From Neocallimastix lanati (nom. inval.) (lineage: Eukaryota > Neocallimastigomycota > Neocallimastigomycetes > Neocallimastigales > Neocallimastigaceae), in NCBI GenBank assembly GCA_016946835.1, contig JACVTC010000140.1:186001-250000 (forward strand): a stretch of DNA of 64,000 nucleotides, given 5' to 3'. The stretch's first letter is position 1. Each line of letters begins with the position of its first letter. Under the pieces are notes generated by a model. It was not told the DNA's origin. It did no database searches and saw only the letters and a program-made list of their open reading frames with translations. This document shows positions 11,260 to 23,740 of the stretch, in pieces. Position numbers and translations under genes: made by a program.

Positions 11260-11478
11260 ATATATAAATCCATATTTTAATATGAATAAAAGTTGTACTA
11301 ATTAATTATCTTATAAAATAGAAAGAAAATTATAACATTAATTAATAATAATAATGATAATAATGTTGATTTTTATTTATTATTTATAATAATTATACCA
11401 ATTTTTACAGAAATAAAAGCAACAGGCATAGCAATTTCCAAAGAAAAAAAAATCTTACTATTATTGTCACATCTATAA
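10936..11478 (+). pseudogene. 5' exons of a CDK10-like protein kinase gene, apparently a remnant
   Basis: Exon 1 runs from ATG 10936 to 11018 (27 codons plus 2 nt; donor GTAATA). Exon 2 runs 11096-11205 (acceptor TTCAG, donor GTAATA). Splicing keeps one frame and gives a Ser/Asn-rich N-terminus followed by FREKRRIKLSGPFFSGCNN and then YRKISRIGEGTYGI. The last is the glycine-rich ATP loop of a CMGC kinase. The Cys plus Val-Asp plus aromatic spacing before it is typical of CDK10/CDK11-like kinases. The next acceptor (CAG at 11408-11410) leads to EIKATGIAISKEKK and a stop at 11476-11478. That segment only dimly resembles the expected KATG..VA.KK strand. No downstream kinase motifs (HRD, DFG) were seen, so the gene seems broken after the N-lobe. 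Alternatively a distant exon was missed. Confidence 0.55.
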
Positions 11479-13580
11479 ACAAGGCCTCTTAATTAACAAG
11501 TGTCATTACAACGGAAGAACGAATGGAAACATGTATCAATCTAAATTTATCAATAATAATAATAGCTATAATAACAAATTTAATAACAATAATAATAATA
11601 TTATGATAATAAAAATTATAAAAATAATAATTAAAATTATAAAATTGTAATTATTAAATTAATAATATCGAAAATAGTGAAAATAGTGAATATGATATTG
11701 ATATATATTATGAATTTTAAGTCACATGACTAATAATAGTCTAAGATAATGTATGAATTTTTAAATCCATTAATAACCTTAATAATTATAAAATGTTAAA
11801 AATAAATAAAATTTTAGTTATAAAATTTTTATCTAAATTATTATTTTTATTTTTATAATTATAAAATTATTATAATACTTGTTGCAGATAGTGTTAATTA
11901 TATAAACAATTATGATAATAATAATAATTGTACAACCCCAAATTACAAATGAACTTAAATTTTATGATAGTTTCAACTCATTTTATTTATGAAAAATATT
12001 AGAATAAAACTTATTTATGAAAAATTTTATTTATGAAAAATATTAGAATAAAACTTATTTATGAAAAATATTAGTATAAAACTTACTTATGAAAAATATT
12101 AGTTTAAAACTTAATAGTTCATATCAATTTAAATGTTGTATAAATTTAATATTAGATCTATAGTTTTTAAAAAGAACAACTCAATAAATTATATTTTTTA
12201 TTAACCTTACTTTTTTTTTTATCATGAAGTTAATAAAAAAAAAGTAAACATGATTTCATTTTTTAATAAATAAGATCATAACTCAAAATATTATATTTAA
12301 TTATTTATCTCTAGTTATTAAATAAAAAATATTAGTTTAATCTATATGTTATTATTTTCCTTTAAATAATAAAAAAAAAAAAAAAAATTTATATAGAAAA
12401 AGTACTCTATTGTTTGGAGTGCACCAGTTCTTAACTTTTAATATAACCTAACCATGAAAATAGTACTATCTCACATTGTAAATGAGTAAACATCAAAAAG
12501 ATTACAATTTAGTAAATATATCTACATCACAAAGTTGAATATATATCTGCAAGGGCACATGAAATCATGTATCCAAATGTCAGTAATTCCCTCTAAAAAT
12601 AAAAAAAATCTATTGTTTTTTATTGTTTTTATTAAATTAAAAATCATTTTAAAGTCAGAGTTCTATAATATATTACAATATAAATTAATATATTATAAAT
12701 TAATTAATTTTTCTATAGAAATAATTTAATTAAATAAAATAAAAATACACATGAATTTCCAAAAGATATAATTATTTTGATAGGTTTATAAATAAATAAA
12801 TAAAATTCTATTCAAAAAATTTTATTTTATATTTATTTATCTATTAATTAATTATTAAAATTAAAAATTATAAAACATATTTGAATATATTTGAATATAT
12901 ATATAATATATATAACATGTGAAAAAATAAAATATAAAAAAAAATAAAAATTAAACAATTATTATTATTAAATATTCCAACTGTCAATTAAAACAATAAA
13001 AATTTATTAATTTTAATATTACTCATTTGCTCCAAATTTAATATTTTAATATAATATAATAGTAATATGAATAAAATCGTGATTTATTATTATTTTTTTT
13101 TATATTAAATATTATAACTTTTCTTAAAATATTTCATTAATACAAAAATCTTTTTTAATAAATAATATTAAATTTTTTTTCTTTTTTAATATAGCTTTTA
13201 AAATGAGATATAAAAAATATATAAAAAGAATAATTTTTTTTTTTTTTTGTAATATGTATAAAATAAAAAATAATTATATAAAATAAATAATATTTATAAA
13301 AGTATTAAAAAAGAAATTAACAAGAATATAAACTAATAAAAAAAGAAATATATATATATAAATAAAGATAAAAATATTATAACAATATTAAAATACGAAA
13401 CATGAAATTTATCTTTACTTGATAAGCTTTCTTTAGCTTAACATATATTTTTACTAATATATAAATATTTTAGGAAGAAAAATTCATTATATAAATAATT
13501 TAATATTAATATTTGTAAAATAATATAAATAAATTAAATTAATATTTTAAATATACATTGATTTTATTATCTAAAATCAA

Positions 13581-13615
<35 letters not shown>

Positions 13616-13657
13616 TGTAAAAGTAATATAAAACCAATTAATATATATATCTTAAAA
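11479..13657. other. Long A/T spacer before the RNase T2 gene
   Basis: No gene found. A 38-45 bp tract beginning TTATTTATGAAAAATATTAG recurs three or four times at about 11985-12110. Long A-runs lie at 12370-12387 and 13580-13610, the latter just upstream of the next gene's start codon, as is common for promoters in such genomes. The moderately GC-richer stretch 12400-12600 has no usable frame. Confidence 0.6.
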
Positions 13658-14902
13658 ATGAAATATATTTTAACTGTTTTATCAACTCTTATCTTCACCA
13701 TTCAAGCATATGGTAAAGCATTTAATTCCCAAATATTACTTACTAATAGTGTAAAAGATTTTGAATGTCCATCATTTGATGTTGTTGCTTGCTCTGAAAA
13801 TCAAGACTTAGTAAATAAGTGTTGTGTTCCAGACCAAGGACATTTAGTTCTTTCACTTCAATGGCTTCCAAGGTATATATAATAGTAATAGTAGTAATAA
13901 TAATTTATTTATTAGTTGTAAATAAAATGAAATAAAAAAATAAATCAACAACATTTTAATATCATATGTATATTTAATAACAATAGTTATTGTAAAAATG
14001 CTGGTAGAAATAAGCCATGTAAAAAAGGAACCTTAAAGAAAGTTGAAAAAGATACTTGGACTTTACATGGTCTTTGGCCAGGTAATTGTGATGGTAGAAC
14101 ATATTTAACCAATTGTAATCCACAAAGAGAGGAAGAAAATATTGAAGAAGTCATTCGTTCCAAGGATAAAGATTTACTTTCTGAAATGGAAAAAATTTGG
14201 CTTAGTGGTAATCCAGATCCACTTAAAGATAATAATTGGTTCTGGGCTCACGAATGGAATAAACATGGTCAATGTGTGTCTACTATTACTCCACAATGTA
14301 TGGGAGCTAATTACAAAAAGAATGATGATATTATTTCCTATTTTGAAAAAGCTGTAGAATTACGTTCACTTTATGATTTATATCCAATACTTGAAAATGC
14401 TGAAATTGTTCCAAACGACAAAGATGGCTATTATCTTGATACCCTTCAAAGTGCATTCAGAAATGCCTTTAATAATACCCAAGTTGAAATTAACTGTGTC
14501 TATAATAAACGTGAAAAGCGTCAGTACATGTCTGAAGTACGTTTATGTTTCCATGCGAAGAATGCATTTGAAGTAGAAGGTCCAATTAATTGTATTAATG
14601 CTTCCTCAAGATGTAATCCAAAATACAAAGTATTCTATGCTGTTAATCCAACAAAGCCAAAAATTCCAAAAAATCCAGAAAATGATAATAATTTTTATAT
14701 TAATGAAGAAGATTCGGATGAAGAATATTATTATAATGAAGAAAATGATGAATATCATGATAATTATGAAGAAGATGATGATGATAATAATTTTGATATT
14801 GATGATAATTATGATTTTAGTGATCTAGATGAAGAGTTTAAATTAAATGATATTGATGATTCATATCCAAAATTCTTCAATTTATATGAAGATGATGATT
14901 AA
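13658..14902 (+). CDS. Secreted ribonuclease T2 with acidic C-terminal tail, two exons
   Basis: Exons 13658-13872 and 13987-14902; the intron has GTATAT at its start and AATAG at its end, phase 2. The product is about 376 residues. An N-terminal signal peptide (MKYILTVLSTLIFTIQAYG) directs secretion. RNase T2 enzymes cut single-stranded RNA through a 2',3'-cyclic phosphate. Both catalytic boxes are present: CAS I as WTLHGLWPG (about residue 96) and CAS II as HEWNKHGQC (about residue 160). Family-type cysteines surround them. The last 70 residues or so are an unusual tail rich in Asp, Glu, Asn and Tyr (EEDSDEEYYYNEEN, then runs of D), absent from standard T2 enzymes. The start is the only ATG giving a signal peptide. 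An 81-bp tandem duplication begins inside the last coding part and covers the stop codon. Confidence 0.9.
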
Positions 14903-15008
14903 TCTATCAATTCAAAAGTAATTAAAAATGATATTGATGATTCATATCCAAAATTCTTCAATTTATATGAAGATGATGATTAATTTATCAATTCAAAAGT
15001 AATTAAAG
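14849..15008. repeat. 81-bp tandem duplication spanning the RNase T2 stop codon
   Basis: GATATTGATGATTCATATCC starts at 14849 and again at 14930. Each copy includes the last 17 codons, the TAA and about 25 bp of 3' UTR, with very few differences. The second copy lies wholly behind the first stop codon, so it does not add to the protein. Confidence 0.92.
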
Positions 15009-15866
15009 AAGATTATATTACATATAATTTCAATTAAAACAATTTTTAAAATTATATTAAAATATTATTTTCTTTTCTATTAAATTAAAAAAAAAAAAAA
15101 TAATAATAATAATTAATTAAGTATAAAAAATCTTTATATAATAAGAATTAATGTTATTATTATACGATTATCATATTTATTTAATTTCTTATATTATTAA
15201 TATCTACAATATATAGGAATAAAATAAATAATTAATTAATTAATTAAAAAATATCTCAACGCATAATCAATAAATTTATTAAATTTCTTATATTATTAAT
15301 ATCTAAAATATACTGGAATAAAATAAATAAATAATTAAAAAATATCTCAACGCATAATCAATAAATAATAGTAATAAATTATTTATTTATTTATCATAAT
15401 CATAATTAAATATTTAATTTTGTAAATACATTTTTGTATTATTTTAATTATTACATTTCATTTAATAATAATAATAATATTAATAAAAAAAAAAAAAAAA
15501 AAAAAAAAAATTTAATAAAAAATGAAATTTTTTTATTACTTTAATTATATATTTCTATTTATTTAAATTTGAATTTGAATTGTATTTCATAAAATATATC
15601 CATATATTATAAAAGGTCAAAATATTATATGATGGAAAAAAAAAAATTTTTTTTGTTTTAGAAAAGTAATTCTTTTTTTTATGGACGAATCTTGCATTCC
15701 TTATTAAGAATATTGTTCAAATAATTGAATGTAATGAAAATTATTTTAATATATTCATTTCAATTTAAAATAATTCTTTTATTTATTTATCTATTTATTT
15801 ATTCATTTATTTAGTTTTAAATAAATAGACTAATTATCATTTGTAAAACACAACACTTCCATTTTA

Positions 15867-15910
<44 letters not shown>

Positions 15911-16809
15911 GTTTGTTTAACTTTATTTAAATTTTGTGATAACTTTAAAGAAAAAAAAAAAATAAAAATAAAAATAAAAAAAAATGAAAAAAAAAAAAAT
16001 TTTTTTATTAATGATTTTGATAATAAAAATAATTTTAAATTTATAATTATAATAAACTATAAATGTCATGTTAAAAAATATATGAAATGAAAAAAAAAAT
16101 AAAAAAAATTTTTTTTTTCTATTAAAATAATTAAAATAAGAAAATAATAATAATAATAATTATTATTATAACGTTACAATATAAAATTATAAAATTATAC
16201 CAAAGTAATATTTAATGAAATTTAAATTTACTAAAAAAATTTTATGGATTTAATAACCAACTAATTATAATAATAATAATAAAAAAAAAAAAGTAAAAAC
16301 TTTAAATTATAAAAAAAATTATAATAATAATTTAATTAAATTAAATGTTAAAAAAAAAAAATTATTAGATATATAAAAAGTATAAATAGGTTTATATTAT
16401 GGATGAATAAAATAATTGTTTTTATTATTTCATTCCTTTATGTACTTGGGATGGTATATAAAAACATGTTAAAACAATTATAATTTATTAAATATAGAAA
16501 AAGTTAGAAAAACATTAAAATATATATAAAATTATATAATAATATTTTCTAAAACGTATTAAATAAAATCTTAATTTAAATTTATGTATATTATTTTTTT
16601 CTGTCTTCCTAAAATAGTTAAAAACATTTTCTATTTATTGATTTATATTAAGAAGACTATTTTTTCTCGCTATATTACACAATCGTTAATTTTCTTTTTT
16701 GCTTTCTTAAAAAATGTTTAAATTTTTTTTTTTTTTTTTTAATTTTTTCCTCTTTTTTTATTATTATTATCTTACTTTTTTTTTTTTTTTATTATTATTA
16801 TTAATTCAT
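15009..16809. other. Intergenic spacer with imperfect tandem duplication and homopolymers
   Basis: Two roughly 95-bp copies (about 15180-15278 and 15279-15370) share TTTCTTATATTATTAATATC and ATCTCAACGCATAATCAATA. Long A or T runs lie at 15485-15510, 15872-15909 and 16725-16740. ORFs here consist of Lys, Asn, Phe and Ile only and are not credible genes. Confidence 0.65.
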
Positions 16810-18303
16810 TTAATTCTTTTGCTTTCTCTTATTACCATTTTTCTTCTTTTGTTGAAAACGCTTATTCTTTTGAAATTTAATTGGTTGATAAATAATTTTT
16901 TGAACAGTAACTTCAACAGGTTCTAAATGAAGTGCTTTCTTTAATCTTTCTTTACCAGTAAAGTATCGATTACCAAAATCAAAATCAGAACCACTATAAT
17001 ATTTAGTATAATTTGGATTATAAATATCATTATATAAATAATCGGATTTTTTCTTTAATGGGGAAGATGAATTATCATTACTTTCTTCACTTTCACTATT
17101 ACTTGTACTGTCTTCACTAACTTCTTCATCTTCTTCCCACTCCCTTTTATATAATCGTCTGTAACAATCAATAAGACATGATTTTTTATCACATCTTCTT
17201 TGTAAATCTAATTTCTTCATAACATGACCATATTCATTAAAAACTTCATCTTTTTCATTAAAACAAACATTCTTCTTTGAATGTACTTTTTTATCCCTAG
17301 TCTTATTTTCATTTTTATTACCTTTTTTTTTGTTTTCTTTGGTATTATCAATTATATCATCAATACTAAAGTTTGAGGAAGAACTATTCCTTGAAGATTT
17401 CTTAATGGTTACTACCTTAGTTTTAGCAAATTGTTTACCGTTAACAATAGTATTCTTTTCAGTTAAAGCATCAACTTCTTTTTCAATTAAACCCATAAAT
17501 TTTATATTCTTAAAAATTGCATTTAACTCTTCATTAACTTTTTTAGCATTTGTTTGATTCTTCCTTTCATTCTCCTTAGTTTTATTTTCACTATTATTGT
17601 TATTATTTATGGTATTATCATTTTCATTTTTATTATTATTTTTATTTCTAAAATTATTGTTTCTTTTATTTCTCCTGTTTTGTTTTTTCGTATTATTTGA
17701 CGGGTTTTCATTATTTATTGTTGTTGGCGAAGAAGCTAACTTTACTATTTCAGAAAATGACGGCTTCTTAGAGATGCCTATAACATTTTCATTTCCTTTC
17801 TTTTGATCTTTATTTTCCTTCGTTTGAACTTTATTTTCCTTATTTTCACTTTTTTCTTTATTATTATTTTTCTTTATATTTTCCACAGATTTTATTTTTG
17901 AAGCAGTTCTCCACCATGTTTGTATTTTAATAATACTATCTAAATTATTTTGATATTTCTTTTGAATATCTTCTTTTTTTTGTTTTACATTATTTTTATT
18001 ACTTTCATTTTTATTATTTTCTGAATGTTGCTTAGACATAACATGTTCAACCGTTGATTTATTACTAAGTGAAATTTTTTCAGTAATTTCTGAAATATTA
18101 TTAATTAAAGTATCTGTTTTTGCAGCTTTGTTTGTTTGTTTCTCAACTATTTCACTAAATTTTAAAGCATTATTGATGGTATTAGTCTTTTTTTGTTTTA
18201 ATACGTCTGAATATTTCATTACTATTGACTTCTGTATTACTGCATCATTATTTGAAGCCGGTACTGATTTCTTCAAGCTAGGAAAATTATTTTCACTTAA
18301 CAT
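16810..18303 (-). CDS. Asn/Lys/Glu-rich protein with IQ-like motif, 497 residues, family not recognised
   Basis: A single open frame from ATG at 18303 to TAA at 16810-16812, no intron needed. The codon content is far richer than the surrounding spacer, which supports a real gene. Near residues 124-139 lies IIKIQTWWRTASKIKS, which resembles an IQ-type calmodulin or myosin-light-chain site (IQxxxR with hydrophobics). A short motif recurs three times: YSDVLK (about 31), FSEIVEK (about 49) and FSEIVKL (about 184), suggesting a repeated peptide-binding module. An N-terminal FPSL box precedes the first. Long Asn and Lys tracts fill the middle. A Cys-containing segment (CDKKSCLIDCYRRLYKREW, about 375) is followed by an acidic/Ser tract and a very basic C-terminus. 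Probably a disordered, RNA- or cytoskeleton-associated protein; function unknown. Confidence 0.7.
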   Translation of the reverse strand: MLSENNFPSLKKSVPASNNDAVIQKSIVMKYSDVLKQKKTNTINNALKFSEIVEKQTNKAAKTDTLINNISEITEKISLSNKSTVEHVMSKQHSENNKNESNKNNVKQKKEDIQKKYQNNLDSIIKIQTWWRTASKIKSVENIKKNNNKEKSENKENKVQTKENKDQKKGNENVIGISKKPSFSEIVKLASSPTTINNENPSNNTKKQNRRNKRNNNFRNKNNNKNENDNTINNNNNSENKTKENERKNQTNAKKVNEELNAIFKNIKFMGLIEKEVDALTEKNTIVNGKQFAKTKVVTIKKSSRNSSSSNFSIDDIIDNTKENKKKGNKNENKTRDKKVHSKKNVCFNEKDEVFNEYGHVMKKLDLQRRCDKKSCLIDCYRRLYKREWEEDEEVSEDSTSNSESEESNDNSSSPLKKKSDYLYNDIYNPNYTKYYSGSDFDFGNRYFTGKERLKKALHLEPVEVTVQKIIYQPIKFQKNKRFQQKKKNGNKRKQKN

Positions 18304-19114
18304 ATTAAATTATTTTAATACAATATCTCAAATAAAAATTATTAATAGTACCTTATTAAAATATTTTATTATTATAATATATAATTTTTATTTCTATATT
18401 TCCTTTTTGTTTGTTATTTAATTTATAAATTTTTACTAATAAAATACTTAAAAAACTATATTCAGATATACTTTAAAATACTTTTAGGATAATACTTTAA
18501 ATTTATTATATATAAATTTCGAATTTAAGATCTATAATTTAAAATTATAATTAAATTTAAAAGTTGAACTCGAACTAAAACTTCTAGTTTAATATTTTTA
18601 TATCTAATTTTTTTAACTACTATAATAAAATACTTTATACCTTAATAATATTATATTAAATTTTAATATGATAACGTTTGAATACTAAAATAATTAAATT
18701 TCATATTATAATATTTATATTAAATCTATCAACTAATAATTTATATACTATCTTTTTATTTTGTACGTAATATATAAATTATTAATTATAATCACAATTT
18801 ACAATATTTTTTTTTTTTTTTTTTTAATTTATCTCAAATGTTAATTTACTAAAAAAATAATTACAATAATTTTTTAAAATCTTCTACTATTTTCTTTTTT
18901 TTTAATTTATACTTTCAAGTATTCTATTTTAATTATTGTTCATTTGTTTTTCTATTATAAAATACATAAAGAGAATAATAAAAAAAAAATATAATTTAAT
19001 TTATTTATTCTATTATCTTTATATGTATATATGTATTTTTTTTTTTTTTTTTGTTTTTTTTTCTTATGTTATTTTTTTATTTTTTTTTTTTTTGTTATGT
19101 TTGTTAATGTTTTG

Positions 19115-19162
<48 letters not shown>

Positions 19163-19594
19163 CAAAGGTTGCTTTTTTATTATATATTAAATCCAAAAGC
19201 TGATACTTTTTAATAAAGTTTTAGTTCATTTAATAAATGGTTATTATTATTTATTCTTAACTCTTTTTTTCTTTAACTTAAAAAAAATTAAAAATAAATT
19301 AATTACACTAATTTATATGTTTTCAATTATATTATTATGATATTTTTAATTCTGTTTAATCTAAATTTCTAATGCAAAAAATAAACAGAATTCTTTTAAC
19401 ATAAATAAATTTTCTCTAAACTTTCTTTTTTTTTTTTATTTTTTTAAAAAAATACTCTTTAAATTCAAATATTTTATTTTTAGTTTTTTTTAAATTTATA
19501 TTTTTCCTTTATTTTATTTTATTTTTCCTTAAATAAAATAACAATAATTTCACAATTCTTTTTTTTCCCTATGATCTATATGATAATAACAAAG

Positions 19595-19636
<42 letters not shown>

Positions 19637-20413
19637 TTCTTTTAAAAAAAATATATATATATATAATGATAAGTAAATTATTAATTAATAGTATATTTAA
19701 AATATTTTTTATTTTATGATTATTTAAATTGATTAAAATATAATATATCTTTATCAATACTAAAGTAATATATTTGTTAATATATAATATTTTTCTTTAA
19801 TTTATTATTCTTTCATGTATTTTATAAATTTTTTTAAAAATTATATCCTATACCTAATTTATTAATAATTCATATAAAAAATTTATTTAATTTGTTATCT
19901 AATATTTAATATATAAAATAATATATAATTAAATACTATAAGAGAATAGATATATTAGTAATATAATATATGGACTATTTAAATTAATAAATTTCAATAG
20001 AATCTAGTGATTATTAAAATATAATGAAAAAAAATGCTAAAATATTAATTTATTTCTATTTTTATTAAATTATTAATATATAGAATAATATAAAATATTA
20101 AAATATCTATATATATTTTGGAATATATTAAATTTTAAATTAAATTGTTCCAAAATATATATATGGATAGTTAAATTTTTTTTTAAAAAAAAAACTAAAA
20201 TAAATAACTAAAATAACTGACTAATAAATAACTAACTTACTAAATAACTAACTAACTAAATAAAAAAATAAATAAATAAATATATATATATATATATAAT
20301 CAATAATCAATAATCAATAATCAATAATTTATAATTAATAATTAATAAAAAAGAGTATAATCAATAAAAAAGAGTATTTATTAATCAATAAATAATAACT
20401 AATAAATAATAAT
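18304..20413. other. Intergenic A/T spacer
   Basis: Long T runs (19038-19052, 19117-19160) and an A run (19599-19630). At 20118-20166 the sequence TATATATTTTGGAATATATT and its near complement flank a short loop, giving a potential hairpin. No coding region supported on either strand. Confidence 0.6.
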
Positions 20414-20683
20414 TAAATATTAAATTATTAATAATGATTAATAATTAAAAATTATAAATAATAAATATTTTATATAAAATTTATACATATGCCTTACAAA
20501 TTTTTTTTATTCAAATTAGTATTAATAAGTTATGCTAATATTGTTAAATAAATATTAAATTATTAATAATGATTAATAATTAAAAATTATAAATAATAAA
20601 TATTTTATATAAAATTTATACATATGCCTTACAAATTTTTTTTATTCAAATTAATATTAATAAGTTATGCTAATATTGTTAAA
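20414..20683. repeat. 135-bp tandem duplication
   Basis: Two head-to-tail copies, 20414-20548 and 20549-20683, nearly identical (one visible G/A difference in the AAATTAGTATTAATAAG part). Each contains CATATGCCTTACAAATTTTT. Confidence 0.92.
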
Positions 20684-21817
20684 TATATATGTTAAGTTGA
20701 TATTGTTAATATATATATAGTTATGCTAGTTAATTATTTTATAAATAAATTTATATAAAATATTCTTTCTCTTAACTTAATTCATTAAATATATAAAAAA
20801 AAGTATTTAGAATAGAATATATATTTGTGTATACAAATATTATTAATATATTATTAATAAATATTTTAATAATTATTATAATTAAAGTAAAAATATTTTT
20901 ATTTTAGTGTGGAAAAAAAAAAAAGTATTATTTTAAATTATTTTATATTCTAATCTAAATTAAAATTACATATAAAATTTCTTTTTTTGGCATTTTAAAT
21001 ACATATTTATAGCTCACTCTTCATGATTTTTAATACTAAACATTACTTTTTAAATAATATTTAATGAATTTTATTATAATTAACCATTAATACATATTTT
21101 TTTTTTTTTTGGATTTGTATACTTGTATTATTATATGTAAATTATTAAATGTAAATTAACTTATCTGCAAGATTTTAATTAAAATTCTTGAGTATTTTGA
21201 ACTAACTTTACAGAATTATAGTTAATTAAAATATTATAATTTAATCTAATAAATAAATAAAGGGTAAAATCTAACTAAATAATAAAAAAAATTAATAAAA
21301 TTTTATGAATATTAAAAAAGTTTTAAGCTTTGATTTATGAAACTTTTATTATAGTATTTATTTTTGGAAAACAGAAAAAAAATAATTAAAAAAATATTTT
21401 ACATTATTTTTTTTCCTAATAATTAAAATTTTATATTTATTCTTTTTCTTCTAATTATTATAATATAAATTTACAAAATTTCATGAGTGATAAAATTATA
21501 AAAATTTCTTGAAAAAAGATTAATAGCATTAATATTTAAACTTTACATGATTAATTATTTAAAATGTTATTAATGGATAATCCATTAATACCATTTTAAA
21601 TAATGTTGACGACAATAATAGCTATATATTATCAATTAACCTTGATATAAATATTTTATTCCGTTATTTTATTAAATAAAGAATAATAGTAAAAAAAGTA
21701 TTACAACATTTAATGATGATATATTAAAAAAAATTTTATATCTGGAAATGAGTATAGATACACATTATAAAGAAATTAAATGACCAACCATTTTAATTTT
21801 TAAATGTATTATTTGAA
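20684..21817. other. Intergenic A/T spacer
   Basis: No gene or RNA feature seen. A short inverted pair, AAATGTTATTAATGGATAAT and ATTAATACCATTTTAAATAAT, around 21559-21603 could form a hairpin. Confidence 0.55.
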
Positions 21818-22880
21818 ATGATCAAGAAGAGAAAGCAGCAAACTAGGTTTCCAATTTTTGCATTAAATAAAGTTAACCACTTAAAAAGAGTCCAAGAAGG
21901 TGATAAAGGAAAAGAAAATACCCCAAGATTATTTCATTTTTTTGAATGCTATAATGGATTGGAATCATGGATTAATCAACTTTCCCAAGAAGAAGCCACC
22001 ATTATTAGTGATTTGTTTTTAAAATATATTAATGAATATATTGAAGAAACCATTGTTAATCCATATAATTCATCTGATATCTTTTGAGTTTCTTTAATTA
22101 ATTCCAGACCATGTATTTTGTTCCAAAGTGTGGAGCGTCTTTTAGCATAGAGTCAGTTTGTAATAACTATGTTGATAAATTAGGAGATAAAATGTGGCCT
22201 TCTTCATATATGGTAGAAATTGAATTTTTTTTTATAAAACCTCGTTCTGTTGATAAAAAGGGTGAAAATTTATTATGCTATGAACTCCTTCTAACTAAAG
22301 GTTTTATCGAATGGCTAGAGTTACTCTGCTGAGGGTGGCTGGATCAAATAATATTACTGAACCCAAATGGGAAGCTAAGTATAATGCATCAGTTAGTCGT
22401 TCTTCTAACTCATTGACATTTGATCCTAATTCCGCAAAAGATACTGAATATAATGATCTATTAAAGAGTCTAGCAAGATTTTTACAGTCATTGCTTTACC
22501 TGCACCAGGAGAACTATATAATAAAAATTAAGAACCAACTTCACGAGTACTAACAATATCTCTTGCTTTATATCTTGGAGGTTTAGATTAAAGATTCATC
22601 AGTAAAGAAGTTGTAAGGAAAAATGTTTTAGTAATAATAATAAATAATAATCAACCACGAGGAGAAAAGGTAATATGTTATTAATAATTTTGATTTGAAT
22701 ATATTGGAACAATAAAAAAAAGTGGATGATCGGTTAATGCAGTCATTAGATCGGTCATTTGTTTATCCAATAAAAGAAATGAACCTCTTTCCTATAAAAT
22801 AATTCAAGATGCAATGCAATTGATGTTTATGCTCAATTTAATAATGAGTTATTAAAAGAATGGCTTGAAGAATGGAACTA
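21818..22880 (+). pseudogene. Frameshifted pseudogene of an unrecognised protein
   Basis: This stretch is clearly richer in G/C than its surroundings and holds coding-like segments in all three frames in sequence. Frame one has a block with FPIFALNKVNHLKRVQEG and LESWINQLSQEEATIISDL (21818-22087). The next has CGASFSIESVCNNYVDKLGD and CYELLLTKGFIEWLELL (22111-22330). Then come VAGSNNITEPKWEAKYNAS (22311-22553), LPAPGELYNKN and LTISLALYLGGLD (about 22490-22585), and finally IDVYAQFNNELLKEWLEEWN (about 22820-22880). At least four frameshifts or stops separate them. The order is consistent with one decayed protein of 300 residues or more. I could not name the family. Confidence 0.5.
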
Positions 22881-23740
22881 AAGTTACACTAGATTAATAA
22901 TAATAATATTAATAATATATATTACTGAAATAATAATAATATTAATATAATAATAATATTAATATAATAATAATATTAATATTAAAAGATAAATTAAATA
23001 ATTACGACAGAAACTAAAGGTAAAATAATAGGTTATTTTTATATAAATAAAAGTAGATCTAGTAATATAAAATTTTTATATCATCACATAACAAAATTAA
23101 AGATAAACCAATTAAAGACAGAAAAATCTAACAACTAATTTGAAAAATTTAATTTAATACACTAAATTAAAAAAAAAAAAATTTTTTTAATAGGTATAAT
23201 TGTTTTTATGTATTTCTTTATATATTACAAAATTGTTTATTTTTTCTTAGAATAACTTATTTTAACAATTTGTATAACCTAAAATTTATAAAAAATATAT
23301 GAAAAAATATATGTTACTACTTATAATAATTTCAATAATTTAAATTTTTATGATAATGAATTTGTTTTGAATATTATTGAAAGTATAGAAGCAATACACA
23401 CTTTTGTTATTATTGTATTGATAAAAAGTTTTAGTATCATTAATTTAATTTAATTACATATATTTGGGCTAAAAAAATTTATATATTTGATAAAGTACTC
23501 AGGAGAAGTTATATAGTTTATTTATTTATGTAATTTATTCATTCATTTACTAATTTATTTTATAATTTAAATTTATTTAATTAAATACTAAATTTTATAA
23601 ATTCATATTAATATTACTAAACTAGTTTTATTAATAAAAATATATTTGATTATGGCAATAACATTACTATTACAATTGCATTATATTGTATTTCAAAGAA
23701 TTAATATAAAGAAAAAGTATTCTTTATATAGTACTGAGGA
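22881..23740. other. Intergenic A/T spacer
   Basis: Begins with a short AATAATATT-type repeat (22893-22985). Nothing else identifiable. Confidence 0.55.

Noticed and set aside
15908-16090. 60-codon Lys/Asn ORF
   Set aside because: Homopolymer-driven composition, no homologous look, no intron or start support.
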